DNA of 64,000 nt from Cyanobacteria bacterium RU_5_0 (GCA_012033255.1 JAAUSF010000006.1:1-64000); one strand, 5' to 3'. Numbered from the stretch's first letter, positions 17,664 to 26,917 are shown. The notes: a model not told the origin generated them from the letters alone. Made by a program: numbers and translations.

Positions 17664-18635
17664 TTATTGATCCTGCGATCGACGAATGGCATCAATTTCG
17701 CGCTGAAGTTCCTCCAACTCTCGCTGTAAGCGTTCCACTTCACTGGCGGCTGGTGTTCCAGATGGCACATTCACCGATCCTTCTCCGGTGCGACGATAAT
17801 GACCCGATCGAATTTGGCGAAATTCTTCTGAGATTGCCCATTCCCGTAAAAATTGAACTCGCTCAACAGTGAACGGATGAGTGAGAAATGTCCCTTGAGA
17901 CAAATTGTTGTACAAGAAGAATTTGTAAACCTGATTCAAGCCATCTTGGTCGAGTCCTTGATACCGTTCAGATTGCCGGGAAAACTCATCAAGACTCAAT
18001 TCATGAGCATAACGAACACTGCCACCTGACAATTTCATCATGCTTTGCGTCACCGGAATCATATCATCCATCACCAACAGCGCAGCGCGATCGGCAGACA
18101 ATTCCGCTTTCCGCAGCCACTCATAAAACGCCAGAATCAATCCGGTGCTGACCAAATTACTCAAGCCAAATGTGAGTTCGCTCAGATTGAAGACCAGCGT
18201 AATCACCCAACTTGCCATCTGGATCAGGATGGTATGACCGCACTTGATATGTCCTAGTTCATGGGCAATTGTCGATCGCAGTTCTGCCTCATTCATTAAG
18301 TCCAGCAGCCCCGTACTCACCACCATACAGGGGCGATCTTGTCCTAGCGCATAAGCATTGACGATCGGGGCTTGAGAAACAAACAGAGCGGGTTCTGGGT
18401 AAATATCCAGATCCCGCACACATTCGCGAAATAGATGATAGATCGAGGCATATTGTCTGGGACCAACCTCAATGCTGTTGCCCATCAGATAGACATAACG
18501 AGGACGCTCATAGATGAATTCCACAAACTTACGAGCAACCAGATCGAACCCAGGTACACTCCGGAGTGCTTGTTCTGCCTGATAGTCCATTGGATGTCGA
18601 AAGGCTTCGCTGGAGATCCCAGTGTAAGTTGGCAT
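17664..18635 (-). CDS. M48-family zinc metalloprotease (HtpX/Ste24-like)
   Basis: A 323-residue membrane-associated protease. The zinc motif is H125-E126-x-x-H129 (STIAHELGHIKCGHT), and the third ligand is probably the glutamate in LRKAELSADRAALL near 178. One or two hydrophobic segments follow the motif (about 140-170). The last 40 residues form a charged coiled coil (EVERLQRELEELQREIDAI). M48 proteases degrade misfolded membrane or periplasmic proteins; the substrate here is unknown. Many cyanobacteria carry proteins of this layout. The downstream stretch to 17571 holds only short repeats. A separate secreted-protein gene lies 35 bases upstream on the same strand. Confidence 0.88.
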   Translation of the reverse strand: MPTYTGISSEAFRHPMDYQAEQALRSVPGFDLVARKFVEFIYERPRYVYLMGNSIEVGPRQYASIYHLFRECVRDLDIYPEPALFVSQAPIVNAYALGQDRPCMVVSTGLLDLMNEAELRSTIAHELGHIKCGHTILIQMASWVITLVFNLSELTFGLSNLVSTGLILAFYEWLRKAELSADRAALLVMDDMIPVTQSMMKLSGGSVRYAHELSLDEFSRQSERYQGLDQDGLNQVYKFFLYNNLSQGTFLTHPFTVERVQFLREWAISEEFRQIRSGHYRRTGEGSVNVPSGTPAASEVERLQRELEELQREIDAIRRSQDQ

Positions 18636-18670
18636 ATGTTATGTATAGTCCTTAGTCCCTCTGTCTTACC

Positions 18671-19333
18671 TTAGTTTGGCGCAAAGGCAGACCGCAACCT
18701 CAAACTCAATTCTTCCGGGCGCACCACGATCACTTCTACCTCTCGCCGATCCCGCAGAACTAACACTTCTGCCAGGACACCCACACCAGCCCCGATCAAC
18801 ACTTCCGCCACATCGATCGACCCAAGAATCTCACCCAATACTGCGCCAGCCGCACCGCCGATCGCCGCACCTCTGAGAATATCGGGATCATCGTTCTCCG
18901 TAATGGTTTCCCGCTCATTCACCACATTGGAAACTGCATCAATGTCTACACGAGTCTCATCATCCAAGATCAGCGTTTTAGAGACAAACCGAGTTCCACC
19001 TCCGGAGGGCTGCAATTCACCCTCAATTTGGCTGCCTTCTGGAATCACAACCCTACCCCGATCGTTCACTACATCTTCTGTCACGATCAGCGTGACTGGA
19101 ACCGTTTCTTCGGGTGTCAGAATAATTCGATCGGCTTCCTCATAGGTTACTGGAATTTGTGTTCCAGAGGGCAGACCATTCCGCCAAGAATCAGGGAATT
19201 GTTGACTGATTAAAACGGGATCAAAATGGGCAGTTGCCGACTGAGCGATCGTCAAAGGAAGCACAAGTGTTGAGGTTGTGCCGATCGCCAAAAACAATGC
19301 CACACGAGATTGCCAGAGCTTTGAAACTACCAT
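18671..19333 (-). CDS. Secreted protein with glycine-zipper segment
   Basis: About 220 residues with a signal peptide (MVVSKLWQSRVALFLAIGTT, cleaved after about residue 35). A beta-rich central region (about 50-140) is followed by two alanine/glycine stretches (AAIGGAAGAVLGEILGS and VLIGAGVGVLAEVLVL) that resemble a glycine zipper and could insert in a membrane. ATG 19333 with GAGG upstream is preferred to a TTG at 19378, which would add 15 residues before the signal. It precedes the M48 protease gene by 35 bases on the same strand, so a joint role in envelope quality control is possible. I do not recognise a named family. Confidence 0.65.
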   Translation of the reverse strand: MVVSKLWQSRVALFLAIGTTSTLVLPLTIAQSATAHFDPVLISQQFPDSWRNGLPSGTQIPVTYEEADRIILTPEETVPVTLIVTEDVVNDRGRVVIPEGSQIEGELQPSGGGTRFVSKTLILDDETRVDIDAVSNVVNERETITENDDPDILRGAAIGGAAGAVLGEILGSIDVAEVLIGAGVGVLAEVLVLRDRREVEVIVVRPEELSLRLRSAFAPN

Positions 19334-20115
19334 TGAATCTATTCCTCTACGCAAAAATTTATTGGGATGAACAGTCAATTTTGACTAGTCTTACGCCAAA
19401 AAGTTCCTTAATTTTTTTAAACCAATCCGGAGGAGCGATCGGCAGCATCGTAAGTAACAAGCCCTAGAGAACTAAAACAAGCAAAATCTGACTGAACACA
19501 ATTCCTGAAAGCCTTGCTATTTCGTTGCATCCTGCTCGAACTCAAGTTCCGGGCTAATAACTCAAATCCATTTCAATGGGCTGGAACATTATTCTTAGTC
19601 TGCATTATTCTTAGTCTGCATTATGAAGTTTAAGTATTACAGCCGTTTCCCCTTGCATAAGCCACCCATCCACCATCTCACAAGAGCATGACCTGATGAT
19701 TTCCTGGCAGATGCAGCAACTCGCCCCAGAGATCTATACAATCAGCAAACAAGATACCCGTCTCACCTGATCTAAATCACTTCCAATGTCCACCATTTCT
19801 TGGCAGTTGAGAGAAATGGCGGATGATCTAAATCCTTCCTTCATTTAAGTTAGAAAAGTGGAGGCGGAGCATTGGGTTAACAGTTTCCTAATAATGATCC
19901 GATCACAATGAGCACGATAACAATGACCCGAACATTGTTCTCCAAATGCTTCGCCTCTACCTCTATTGGGTGACAGATCGGACTTTGCAAACAACCTTAT
20001 AATGCCGTTTCAGAAGGAAACATCATAAGATAGAGAAAAATCTGTCAGTTTTCAGGCTGGCAGATTGATTGCAGATTTCTCATCTCGTTTCCTTTCCTGA
20101 TTTACTCAACGCTGA
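19334..20115. other. Intergenic region with short tandem repeats
   Basis: A 780-base stretch between divergent genes. It contains ATTATTCTTAGTCTGC repeated in tandem at about 19590-19623, directly followed by the 16-mer TGAAGTTTAAGTATTA also found at 17571-17586. I see no gene longer than 25 codons with a ribosome binding site, and no terminator. Confidence 0.5.
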
Positions 20116-20535
20116 ATGACTTCTTCCACCACTGACACGATTTCATCCATTCACTATTCCACATCTACTATCGTTCGGGCGGAACGAGCAGTGCGCTGTA
20201 CCCCCTTTCAGCTTGTGCTGTTTGTTGCCATGCGCCATCAAAGCGTAGACCTCCGATCGATCGCCGGAAAAATGGGTGTCCAAAACGGGTATACCCTCCA
20301 ACCGATCGCTGAACTTGCGGCTGAAAATGCGCTACATTGGCTGATCCAGGTTGGCGTTTTGCGGCGAGAAGTGGATGGGCAAGGCATTACCAATAGTTTT
20401 CGTCTTACTCCCCTCGGACATCAACTCATCGAACGATGGCAACAACAGGAGGATACCCTACCAACGCCGACACTGAGCGATCGCGCCTATAATGCGGTCA
20501 GTCGTTGGCTCCGTTTACCCAGTTGGATGCTTTAG
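20116..20535 (+). CDS. Npun_F0494-like small protein, possible winged helix
   Basis: A 139-residue soluble protein. The pattern of helices around residues 45-105 (LRSIAGKMGVQNGY, ALHWLIQVGVLRREVDGQG, FRLTPLGHQLIERW) looks like a winged-helix DNA-binding fold. It resembles a conserved cyanobacterial family I associate with Npun_F0494; no function is established to my knowledge. There is no clear ribosome binding site before the ATG. It stands alone, 157 bases before the cobyric acid synthase gene on the same strand. Confidence 0.6.
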   Translation: MTSSTTDTISSIHYSTSTIVRAERAVRCTPFQLVLFVAMRHQSVDLRSIAGKMGVQNGYTLQPIAELAAENALHWLIQVGVLRREVDGQGITNSFRLTPLGHQLIERWQQQEDTLPTPTLSDRAYNAVSRWLRLPSWML

Positions 20536-20692
20536 TTATCTGAGATTTAGTTCAATTTGGGGCAGTCATTCCAGATGAAGATGAACCTGTGAGTTTGGTA
20601 ACGGATTCAGGAATAGTTCTAGCCCCCGACCTGGTCGCTAATACCGACATCCGAACAATCTGTGCGATTCCATGAGTTCTTGGAGGTTTTGA

Positions 20693-22195
20693 ATGAAAGC
20701 CATCATGGTGGTAGGAACCACGTCCCATGCGGGGAAATCGCTCCTCACTACAGCACTGTGTCGGGTATTGAGTCGGCGGGGTTGGCGCATTGCACCCTTC
20801 AAAGGGCAGAATATGGCGCTGAATTCTTACGTTACAGCCACCGGAGGCGAAATTGGTCACGCACAAGCCGTTCAAGCGTGGGCAGCCGGAATTGCTCCCC
20901 GTGTTGAAATGAACCCGATTTTGCTCAAGCCTCAAGGTGACATGACCTCGCAGGTGATTCTCAAGGGACGAGTAGCAGGGCGGGTGAATGCGGCTGACTA
21001 TTATGAGCAATTTTTTGAACCGGGATGGCAGGCGATCGAAGAATCCCTTCAGCGTTTGGGGGAAGAATTTGACTTGATCATTTGTGAGGGTGCAGGTAGC
21101 CCAGTCGAGGTAAACCTGAAACACCGGGATCTGACGAATATGCGAGTTGCCCGTCATCTCAATGCCCCGACTGTTCTGATCGTCGATATTGAACGAGGCG
21201 GTGCTTTCGCTCAGGTCATTGGCACTCTAGAACTGCTGGAACCCGAAGAACGAGAACTGGTATGCGGCATCGTGATCAACAAATTCCGGGGACAGCTATC
21301 GCTCCTGCAACCCGGAATCGACTGGCTGCAAGAACGGACTGGCATTCCTGTAATTGGTGTCATTCCCTGGCTTGAGCAAGTCTTTCCGGCTGAAGATTCA
21401 ATGTCCTTGTTCGATCGCAAAACTAGCAGCAGTGCCAGCGAAATCACAATTGCGGTCATCCGTTTCCCTCGCATCTCTAACTTCACCGACTTCGATCCGC
21501 TCGAATCGGAACCCAGCGTTACCGTTAGATATGTCAGTCTCAAAGAATCCCTTGGCTACCCCGATGCGGTCATTCTCCCTGGCTCCAAAACCACGATCGC
21601 CGATCTCGTTGCCATGCAACGCACCGGAATGGCAGAAGCCATCCAAAATTATGTTTCCGCAGGCGGTACCATTCTTGGTGTCTGTGGCGGTTTCCAGATG
21701 ATGGGCAAACTCCTTGCCGATCCTGAAGGGCTAGAAGGGCAAGAAGGGCGCTACAAAGGACTGGGACTTTTGCCCCTCAAAACCGTGATCACGGGACAAA
21801 AAGTCGCTCGTCAACGTCTCGTCACTTCCAATTTCCCGCAGATTGGGCTACCCGTCGCAGGCTACGAAATCCACCAGGGACGGAGCCATCTCGTCGATTC
21901 AGAAGCCGAAGGCGGCACTCCCACCTATAAACCCATGTTCGATGACTCGAACTTGGGCGTTGTTGATACTACCCAATCCATTTGGGGAACTTACCTGCAT
22001 GGCATCTTCGACAATGGGCCTTGGCGACGAGCCTGGTTAAACCGTCTTCGTCAGCAACGCGGACTCAAATCCCTCCCGACTGGTATTTCCAACTATCGAG
22101 AGCAACGAGAAGCCATGTTAGACTCCCTGGCGGATTCGATCGGCAAACACTTGAACTTAGACCCAATATTGCAGCGGCTAGATAAAGACAAATAA
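20693..22195 (+). CDS. cobQ: Cobyric acid synthase CobQ
   Basis: Amidates four side chains of adenosylcobyrinic acid a,c-diamide using glutamine and ATP, in cobalamin synthesis. The 500 residues match the family. The N-terminal dethiobiotin-synthetase-like P-loop is GTTSHAGKS (8-16). The C-terminal class I glutamine amidotransferase has nucleophile C331 (GVCGGFQMMG) and catalytic H436 (YLHGIFDN). It is followed six bases later by a ferredoxin gene and then folK, in the same direction, suggesting one transcript. I see no cobalamin riboswitch in the 157 bases upstream. Confidence 0.95.
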   Translation: MKAIMVVGTTSHAGKSLLTTALCRVLSRRGWRIAPFKGQNMALNSYVTATGGEIGHAQAVQAWAAGIAPRVEMNPILLKPQGDMTSQVILKGRVAGRVNAADYYEQFFEPGWQAIEESLQRLGEEFDLIICEGAGSPVEVNLKHRDLTNMRVARHLNAPTVLIVDIERGGAFAQVIGTLELLEPEERELVCGIVINKFRGQLSLLQPGIDWLQERTGIPVIGVIPWLEQVFPAEDSMSLFDRKTSSSASEITIAVIRFPRISNFTDFDPLESEPSVTVRYVSLKESLGYPDAVILPGSKTTIADLVAMQRTGMAEAIQNYVSAGGTILGVCGGFQMMGKLLADPEGLEGQEGRYKGLGLLPLKTVITGQKVARQRLVTSNFPQIGLPVAGYEIHQGRSHLVDSEAEGGTPTYKPMFDDSNLGVVDTTQSIWGTYLHGIFDNGPWRRAWLNRLRQQRGLKSLPTGISNYREQREAMLDSLADSIGKHLNLDPILQRLDKDK

Positions 22196-22201
22196 TCTCG
22201 T

Positions 22202-22441
22202 ATGAGTGTGCAAATTCGTTTTCTACCTGACGATGTGACCGTAGAAGCCGAGGCTGGAGAACCCCTACTCTCAGTTGCCGATCGCGCTGGACTCACCATC
22301 CCTACAGGGTGTTGCATCGGGTCTTGCCATGCCTGCGAAGTAGAATTTGATACGGGTGAAACCGTTTGCGCCTGTATTACTGCCGTTCCTTCAGATCAGC
22401 CAGTGTTGACGATTAATCTGTTTGTTGATCCAACGTGGTAG
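22202..22441 (+). CDS. 2Fe-2S ferredoxin
   Basis: A 79-residue plant-type [2Fe-2S] ferredoxin, somewhat shorter than photosynthetic ferredoxin. The cluster cysteines fit C37-x4-C42-x2-C45 (GCCIGSCHACEVEF), with the fourth at C56 or C58 (TVCACITAVP). It lies six bases after cobQ and seven bases before folK, so it is probably co-transcribed with them. An electron-transfer role linked to corrin synthesis is possible but unproven. Confidence 0.85.
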   Translation: MSVQIRFLPDDVTVEAEAGEPLLSVADRAGLTIPTGCCIGSCHACEVEFDTGETVCACITAVPSDQPVLTINLFVDPTW

Positions 22442-22447
22442 GGAAGA

Positions 22448-22939
22448 ATGGAGGGAGAGCATTGGGCAGCGATCGCAATTGGGAGTAATATGGGCGACTC
22501 TCGTGCCATTTTGCAGTTAGCAGTGGACAGGTTGGATCATACGTCTGGTATCAGAGTAAAGGCGCGATCTCCGGTATACCAGACAGTGGCGATCGGGCCT
22601 CCTCAATCAGATGTCTTTAATGCGTGTGTCTTGATATCGACTTCCCTAGATCCTAAAACCTTGCTCGATACTTTGCTGACGATTGAAGCTCAGTTTGGTC
22701 GAGTCCGGCAAGAGCGATGGGGACCTCGATCGCTTGATCTCGATTTGTTGCTATTTGATGACTTAATCCTCAATCAACCCAATCTACAAATTCCCCATCC
22801 TCGCATGACCCAACGGGCATTTGTGCTTGTTCCCTTGACTGACATTGCCGCCAATTGGATTGAACCCATTTCAGGAAAGGCGATCGCAGAACTTCTTCAG
22901 CAGGTAGACTGTTCAGGAGTCAGAAAAATTCAAGATTAA
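22448..22939 (+). CDS. folK: HPPK, folate pyrophosphokinase FolK
   Basis: 2-amino-4-hydroxy-6-hydroxymethyldihydropteridine pyrophosphokinase of 163 residues. It transfers pyrophosphate from ATP to the pterin in folate synthesis. The signature RWGPRSLDLDLLLFDD, with the Mg-binding aspartates, lies at about 95-110, and the IGSN start motif at 11-14. It sits seven bases after the ferredoxin gene in the same direction. Short repeat sequence separates it from the NUDIX gene. Confidence 0.94.
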   Translation: MEGEHWAAIAIGSNMGDSRAILQLAVDRLDHTSGIRVKARSPVYQTVAIGPPQSDVFNACVLISTSLDPKTLLDTLLTIEAQFGRVRQERWGPRSLDLDLLLFDDLILNQPNLQIPHPRMTQRAFVLVPLTDIAANWIEPISGKAIAELLQQVDCSGVRKIQD

Positions 22940-22967
22940 CCACGCAAAATCATCACTCAAAGTGAGA

Positions 22968-23020
22968 GGATGTTTGAAAAGCTTTCTTTAGACGATTGAT
23001 CCCCAGAGATCCCCCTAAAC
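22968..23020 (+). repeat. Copy of the GATGTTTGAAAAG repeat
   Basis: GGATGTTTGAAAAGCTTTC followed by GATCCCCAGAGATCCCCC. The first part matches the ends of the elements at 36363, 39737 and 61526. It lies between folK and the NUDIX gene. A TTCATCC-type heptamer run follows at 23028-23050. Confidence 0.55.
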
Positions 23021-23058
23021 GAATAATTCATTCTTCATCCTTCATCTTCATCCCTCCC

Positions 23059-23625
23059 ATGCCCACTGGACCCGAACCCCCTCAACTGATCAAACAGAAA
23101 TTACTCTATCGTGGACGCAAGTTTAATTTTGAAGTTTTGCGTCTGCGTCTCCCCAATCAAGCAGAAGGTGACTGGGAATGTATCCGTCATCCGGGTGGTG
23201 CCCTAGCAGTGCCGATCACTTCTGATGGAAAGCTGGTGCTTGTACGACAATATCGCTTCACTGTCCAAGGGCGTCTGTTAGAGTTCCCGGCTGGAACCGT
23301 TGAATCGGGTGAAGCACCTCTAGCGACCGCAAAACGGGAGATCGAGGAAGAAACTGGCTATCGTGCCCATCAGTGGCGCAATTTGGGCAAGTTCTTCCTG
23401 GCTCCTGGCTATTCTGATGAGATCATTTATGCCTTTTTGGCGCAAGAGTTGGAGAAGCTAGACGCGCCTCCCAATACCGATGAAGATGAAGATTTGGAAA
23501 CGGTGTTGATGACGGTTCAGGAATTGGAGCAAGCCATCATGGATGGCGAACCCGTGGATGCGAAGTCAATTTGCAGCTTTATGCTGGTGCGTCCATTTTT
23601 AGACTCATCAGAACCCAAGATTTAG
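23059..23625 (+). CDS. NUDIX hydrolase, ADP-ribose pyrophosphatase type
   Basis: About 188 residues. The complete Nudix box is at about 80-102 (GTVESGEAPLATAKREIEEE then TGY), with the upstream strand LLEFPAG typical of ADP-sugar pyrophosphatases. It should hydrolyse ADP-ribose or a similar nucleotide sugar in the cytoplasm. ATG 23059 is preferred; an in-frame start at 22996 would translate the TTCATCC repeat immediately upstream and gives an atypical N-terminus. A NUDIX gene beside folK is, as I recall, common in cyanobacteria, but no link in function is established. Confidence 0.88.
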   Translation: MPTGPEPPQLIKQKLLYRGRKFNFEVLRLRLPNQAEGDWECIRHPGGALAVPITSDGKLVLVRQYRFTVQGRLLEFPAGTVESGEAPLATAKREIEEETGYRAHQWRNLGKFFLAPGYSDEIIYAFLAQELEKLDAPPNTDEDEDLETVLMTVQELEQAIMDGEPVDAKSICSFMLVRPFLDSSEPKI

Positions 23626-23681
23626 CGTTTCTACTTTCTCACACCATGCTATTATCCATCGCAAAACACATAAGGATGGAT

Positions 23682-24758
23682 ATGAGACAGTTTGGATACG
23701 CTGCCCTATCTGGGTTGATGGCGATCGTCACCCTCCCCTCATTTGCGTGCGCCAACGAGACAATTTCAACGCCAATCACGCCAGTTGAGATGGCACAATC
23801 GAGTCAAGCTGACCCTGGATGCCGCCAAACCTATGAAACGATCGGTATCTATGAAGAGCCGAACTTGATGAGTCCGTCGATCGACGTGCTACAAGTCGCT
23901 CAGACTATTCGCCTTCAACTTATTGGCGATCGAACATCAGTTGACGGATGGGCACGGATTTCTCAGCCGATTGTCGGCTGGGTGCAGGCACAATATTTAA
24001 CCCCTCCAACGCCTTGCGATGGGCTAGATAACTCATCCAGCGAAGATTTAGGATCGAGAGAGCAAGCCATTCTGCCCGATCCGCAGACTCCTGAGTCAGC
24101 CGGAACGAATCCTCCTGAAGATCTTGAACTCCGTCCGACTACCCTTAACGACAACGCTCCTGCTAATACGCTCGTCGGCATCTTAAGCGCGATCGATCCT
24201 GACTCCAATGAAACGATCACCTATGAATTAGTTTCGGGGCTAGGCAGTCAAGATAATGATTCTTTTACGGTGACATCGGATGGGCAACTGAGGATTAATG
24301 GCGTCACCGATTATGAAGCCAGTCCTAGCTACTCGATTCGCGTCAGAGCAACAGATTCCGGTGAAAACTCCCTGGATGAAATTTTCATTGTCACGGTCAA
24401 TCCACCGACAACGGAAGAAACCTCATTCCCTCGCTTGGAACCCTCTGAAGAGGAACCGACACCTTCACCCTTTCAAATTACAACACCTCAAGACACAACT
24501 GCGATCGCTGTCACCTGTCAAGTTCTACCTGAAGATGGGCTAAATGTTTTCAGCGAACCGACTATTTCACGACGCACCTATGTAGATACAATTCCTCAAG
24601 GCGAATACACGTTTGGCTTTACCCGAAATACGGCTACAACTCAGACTGCGAACGGAATTCGTCGTTGGGTTTATATCACGGCTCCTGTAACAGGTTGGAT
24701 CACGACAGGGGTGGCTGGCGAACAAACTAATGTGCTTGGAGGAAGTGAATGTGGCTAA
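23682..24758 (+). CDS. Secreted SH3b - cadherin-like - SH3b protein
   Basis: About 358 residues with a signal peptide (MRQFGYAALSGLMAIVTLPS, probably cleaved near ACA-NE). An SH3b-like domain (about 40-108, containing IGIYEEPNLMSPSID and GWVQAQYLTPP) is followed by a linker. A cadherin-like repeat comes next (about 140-245: AIDPDSNETITYELV, then DYEASPSYSIRVRATDSG), and a second SH3b-like domain (about 280-358) ends the protein. SH3b domains often bind peptidoglycan and cadherin-like repeats bind calcium or polysaccharide, so it may bind the cell envelope; this is inferred. ATG 23682 is chosen for AAGGA five bases upstream. Its stop overlaps the next gene's start by eight bases. Confidence 0.75.
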   Translation: MRQFGYAALSGLMAIVTLPSFACANETISTPITPVEMAQSSQADPGCRQTYETIGIYEEPNLMSPSIDVLQVAQTIRLQLIGDRTSVDGWARISQPIVGWVQAQYLTPPTPCDGLDNSSSEDLGSREQAILPDPQTPESAGTNPPEDLELRPTTLNDNAPANTLVGILSAIDPDSNETITYELVSGLGSQDNDSFTVTSDGQLRINGVTDYEASPSYSIRVRATDSGENSLDEIFIVTVNPPTTEETSFPRLEPSEEEPTPSPFQITTPQDTTAIAVTCQVLPEDGLNVFSEPTISRRTYVDTIPQGEYTFGFTRNTATTQTANGIRRWVYITAPVTGWITTGVAGEQTNVLGGSECG

Positions 24759-26292
24759 CCAATCTCAACCCCCCAAAATCGTCGTTATTGGCGCAGGCTG
24801 GGCAGGATTAGGGGCAACCTATCATCTGGCAAAACGAGGCTATGAGGTGACCCTTTTGGAAGCGGGAGCTTACCCTGGCGGACTGGTTGCAGGCTGGAAA
24901 ACGGCACAGGGACGATCGATCGAAGCAGGCATCCACGGCTTCTGGTATCCATATCGCAATATCTTTGCCCTTGTGAATGAACTGGGGCTGCATCCCTTCA
25001 CCCATTGGACCCGATCGTCCCAATACTCCCCTATGGGCTTAGAGGTTGTCTCTCCCATTTTTCAGAACGAACCTTGCCTGCCAACGCCACTAGGAACGTT
25101 TTTGTATACCCAATTTGAACGGTTGCCATTGCTCGATCGCCTCTCCGCGCTTCCGCTCCTCTATACCCTGATCGATTTTGACAACTCCGACGAGGCTTGG
25201 CGACGATATGACCCCATTACTGCCCGCGAATTGTTCAAGCAATTTGGGGTTTCCGCCCGACTCTACCGCGAATCCTTTGAACCGATGCTGCTCGTTGGAT
25301 TATTTGCCCCAGGAGAGCAATGTTCGGCGGCGGCAGCCCTCGGAATGCTCTACTATTTCATCCTGGCGCACCAACCCGATTTTGACGTGGTTTGGTGTCG
25401 AGGCACCGTTGGAGAAATGATCTTTCGTCCGTGGGTTGAGCAAATTGAAAAAGCAGGGGGGCGGGTTCTGACCAATCGGAAAGTCACCGATGTCACCCTA
25501 GAGAATGGTAATTATTCATCCGCCATGTCTACTCCAAAATCCGTTGCCACGACTGTAATCTGCGGCGATGAAGTCTTTCCTGCGGATGCCGTAATTTTTG
25601 CTGTTGGTGTGACTGGAATGCAAAAGATTGTCAGGGGAAGTTCTCACTTACGGCGGTTGCCAGAGTTCTGCAATCTGATGAATTTAGGGTCGATCGATGT
25701 TCTCGCGACTCGATTGTGGTTCGATCGCAAAATTCAAATTTCCCGTCCCTCTAATGCCTGCTTTGGATTTGATCCCACGACGGGTTGGACGTTCTTTGAT
25801 TTGAACGCCTTACATGATGAATGGCGGGAGGAGCCAGGTAGTGTGATTGAGGTAGATTTTTATCACGCGAATCAACTATTGCCGATGGACGATGAAGCGA
25901 TCGTGGCGAAAGTTCACCGAGATTTAGCCACCTGCATTCCTGAATTCAAATTAGCCACCGTTATGGACAGCGGTGTGGTTCGACTTCCCAATGCCGTGAC
26001 CCACTTTTCACCCGGAAGTTATCAATCCATGCTGCCCGGAGTCACCAACATCGGGAATGTCTTTATGAGTGGCGATTGGGTCATCACCCAACATGGATCA
26101 TGGTCGCAGGAAAAAGCCTATGTGACTGGGCTAGAGGCGGCAAATCGGGTCATCGATCGCTTTAAACAGGGCAGTCCAGCAAACATTTTGCCCGTCGAGG
26201 CGGATGAACTCCACATTCAAATGGCGCGATCGCTGAATCAAGGCATCCGTCATTGGAGCAAAACTCTATTCCCCAATTTTGAGTTGCCTTAA
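24751..26292 (+). CDS. FAD-dependent oxidoreductase, phytoene desaturase/amine oxidase family
   Basis: About 513 residues. The N-terminal dinucleotide-binding motif VVIGAGWAGLGATYHLAKRG is followed by LLEAGAYPGG. The C-terminal FAD contact (NVFMSGDWVITQHGSWSQEK) fits the carotene desaturase superfamily. The substrate is not evident: carotenoid or squalene-derived desaturation is possible, but the sequence differs from the CrtP/CrtQ enzymes I know. GTG 24751 is chosen because GGAGGA lies seven bases before it; an ATG at 24730 would overlap the previous gene further. The eight-base overlap suggests translational coupling with the secreted protein gene, though their roles seem unrelated. Confidence 0.8.
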   Translation: MANQSQPPKIVVIGAGWAGLGATYHLAKRGYEVTLLEAGAYPGGLVAGWKTAQGRSIEAGIHGFWYPYRNIFALVNELGLHPFTHWTRSSQYSPMGLEVVSPIFQNEPCLPTPLGTFLYTQFERLPLLDRLSALPLLYTLIDFDNSDEAWRRYDPITARELFKQFGVSARLYRESFEPMLLVGLFAPGEQCSAAAALGMLYYFILAHQPDFDVVWCRGTVGEMIFRPWVEQIEKAGGRVLTNRKVTDVTLENGNYSSAMSTPKSVATTVICGDEVFPADAVIFAVGVTGMQKIVRGSSHLRRLPEFCNLMNLGSIDVLATRLWFDRKIQISRPSNACFGFDPTTGWTFFDLNALHDEWREEPGSVIEVDFYHANQLLPMDDEAIVAKVHRDLATCIPEFKLATVMDSGVVRLPNAVTHFSPGSYQSMLPGVTNIGNVFMSGDWVITQHGSWSQEKAYVTGLEAANRVIDRFKQGSPANILPVEADELHIQMARSLNQGIRHWSKTLFPNFELP

Positions 26293-26338
26293 AGCTGTCA
26301 GGGCGCATCGCGTTGCGCCGCTAATGGTGGAAATCAGC

Positions 26339-26357
26339 AAAAAACGGGCTAACCCGT
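26339..26357 (-). terminator. Terminator after ycf35
   Basis: On the minus strand ACGGG-TTAG-CCCGT is followed by six T residues (A-run at 26339-26344). The stem is only five pairs. It lies about 40 bases beyond the ycf35 stop codon. Confidence 0.55.
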
Positions 26358-26398
26358 CTTAGAGGATTAACCCGTCGATTTGGGAACGCTGAGAGGAA

Positions 26399-26752
26399 CT
26401 ACTTTTGCAGAACCAACTTAACGTTAGCGTTTTGCAAACCAGGACGCTTAACTTCAGCTAGAGTTTTGTTCACAGCGTACTTCTGATTGATAGAATTGAT
26501 CAACTCAGTCTGGTTGTGCTTCTTAGCAACGCCCCACAGATCAGCGATCAGATCGAAGGAACCATCTGCATTGCGAGACCAGCCCAGATCATATTCGCCT
26601 TCGAGAACAGCAACAATGTCTGAACGAACGCGCTGACCATTGTAGCCACGAACATCAGCCTCAGTCTTAACGGAGATACCGAGGTCACGCAGAGAGGACT
26701 TCAGGATTTCAGCATCAGTGATCTTGGTACGCAGAGTGCTAAAATGAGACAT
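26399..26752 (-). CDS. ycf35: Ycf35 family protein (DUF1257)
   Basis: A 117-residue soluble protein conserved in cyanobacteria and red-algal plastids. MSHFSTLRTKI at the N-terminus and NQTELINSINQKYAVNKTL near the C-terminus match my memory of the family. Its role is not firmly known. The ATG at 26752 is preceded by AGGAGGA at a good distance; an upstream in-frame ATG (26818) lacks one. The ycf46 gene lies upstream on the same strand with a 165-base gap, so the two may be co-expressed. Confidence 0.88.
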   Translation of the reverse strand: MSHFSTLRTKITDAEILKSSLRDLGISVKTEADVRGYNGQRVRSDIVAVLEGEYDLGWSRNADGSFDLIADLWGVAKKHNQTELINSINQKYAVNKTLAEVKRPGLQNANVKLVLQK

Positions 26753-26866
26753 TTGGGATTTCCTCCTGTAGAGAAGTTGAGAGAAACGACAACGGTTTAG
26801 GTATTTAGACCGCCGCACTGTTTAGCGGTTGGAATGCCAACGTGTACGGCTCGTGTTCATCAAACT

Positions 26867-26883
26867 GCTAGCCTCTGGCTAGC
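26867..26883. other. Perfect 7-bp hairpin between ycf46 and ycf35
   Basis: GCTAGCC and GGCTAGC pair around a TCT loop, 35 bases after the ycf46 stop codon on the minus strand. No T-run follows, so it may be a processing or attenuation site rather than a simple terminator. Confidence 0.4.
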
Positions 26884-26917
26884 CTTTCCCCCTGTTGGGA
26901 GCAGGGGAGAAAGCCTG

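Noticed and set aside
20536-20692. Cobalamin riboswitch before cobQ
   Set aside because: No GCCACTG box or recognisable B12-aptamer core; same for the 50283-50583 gap before the adenosyltransferase gene.
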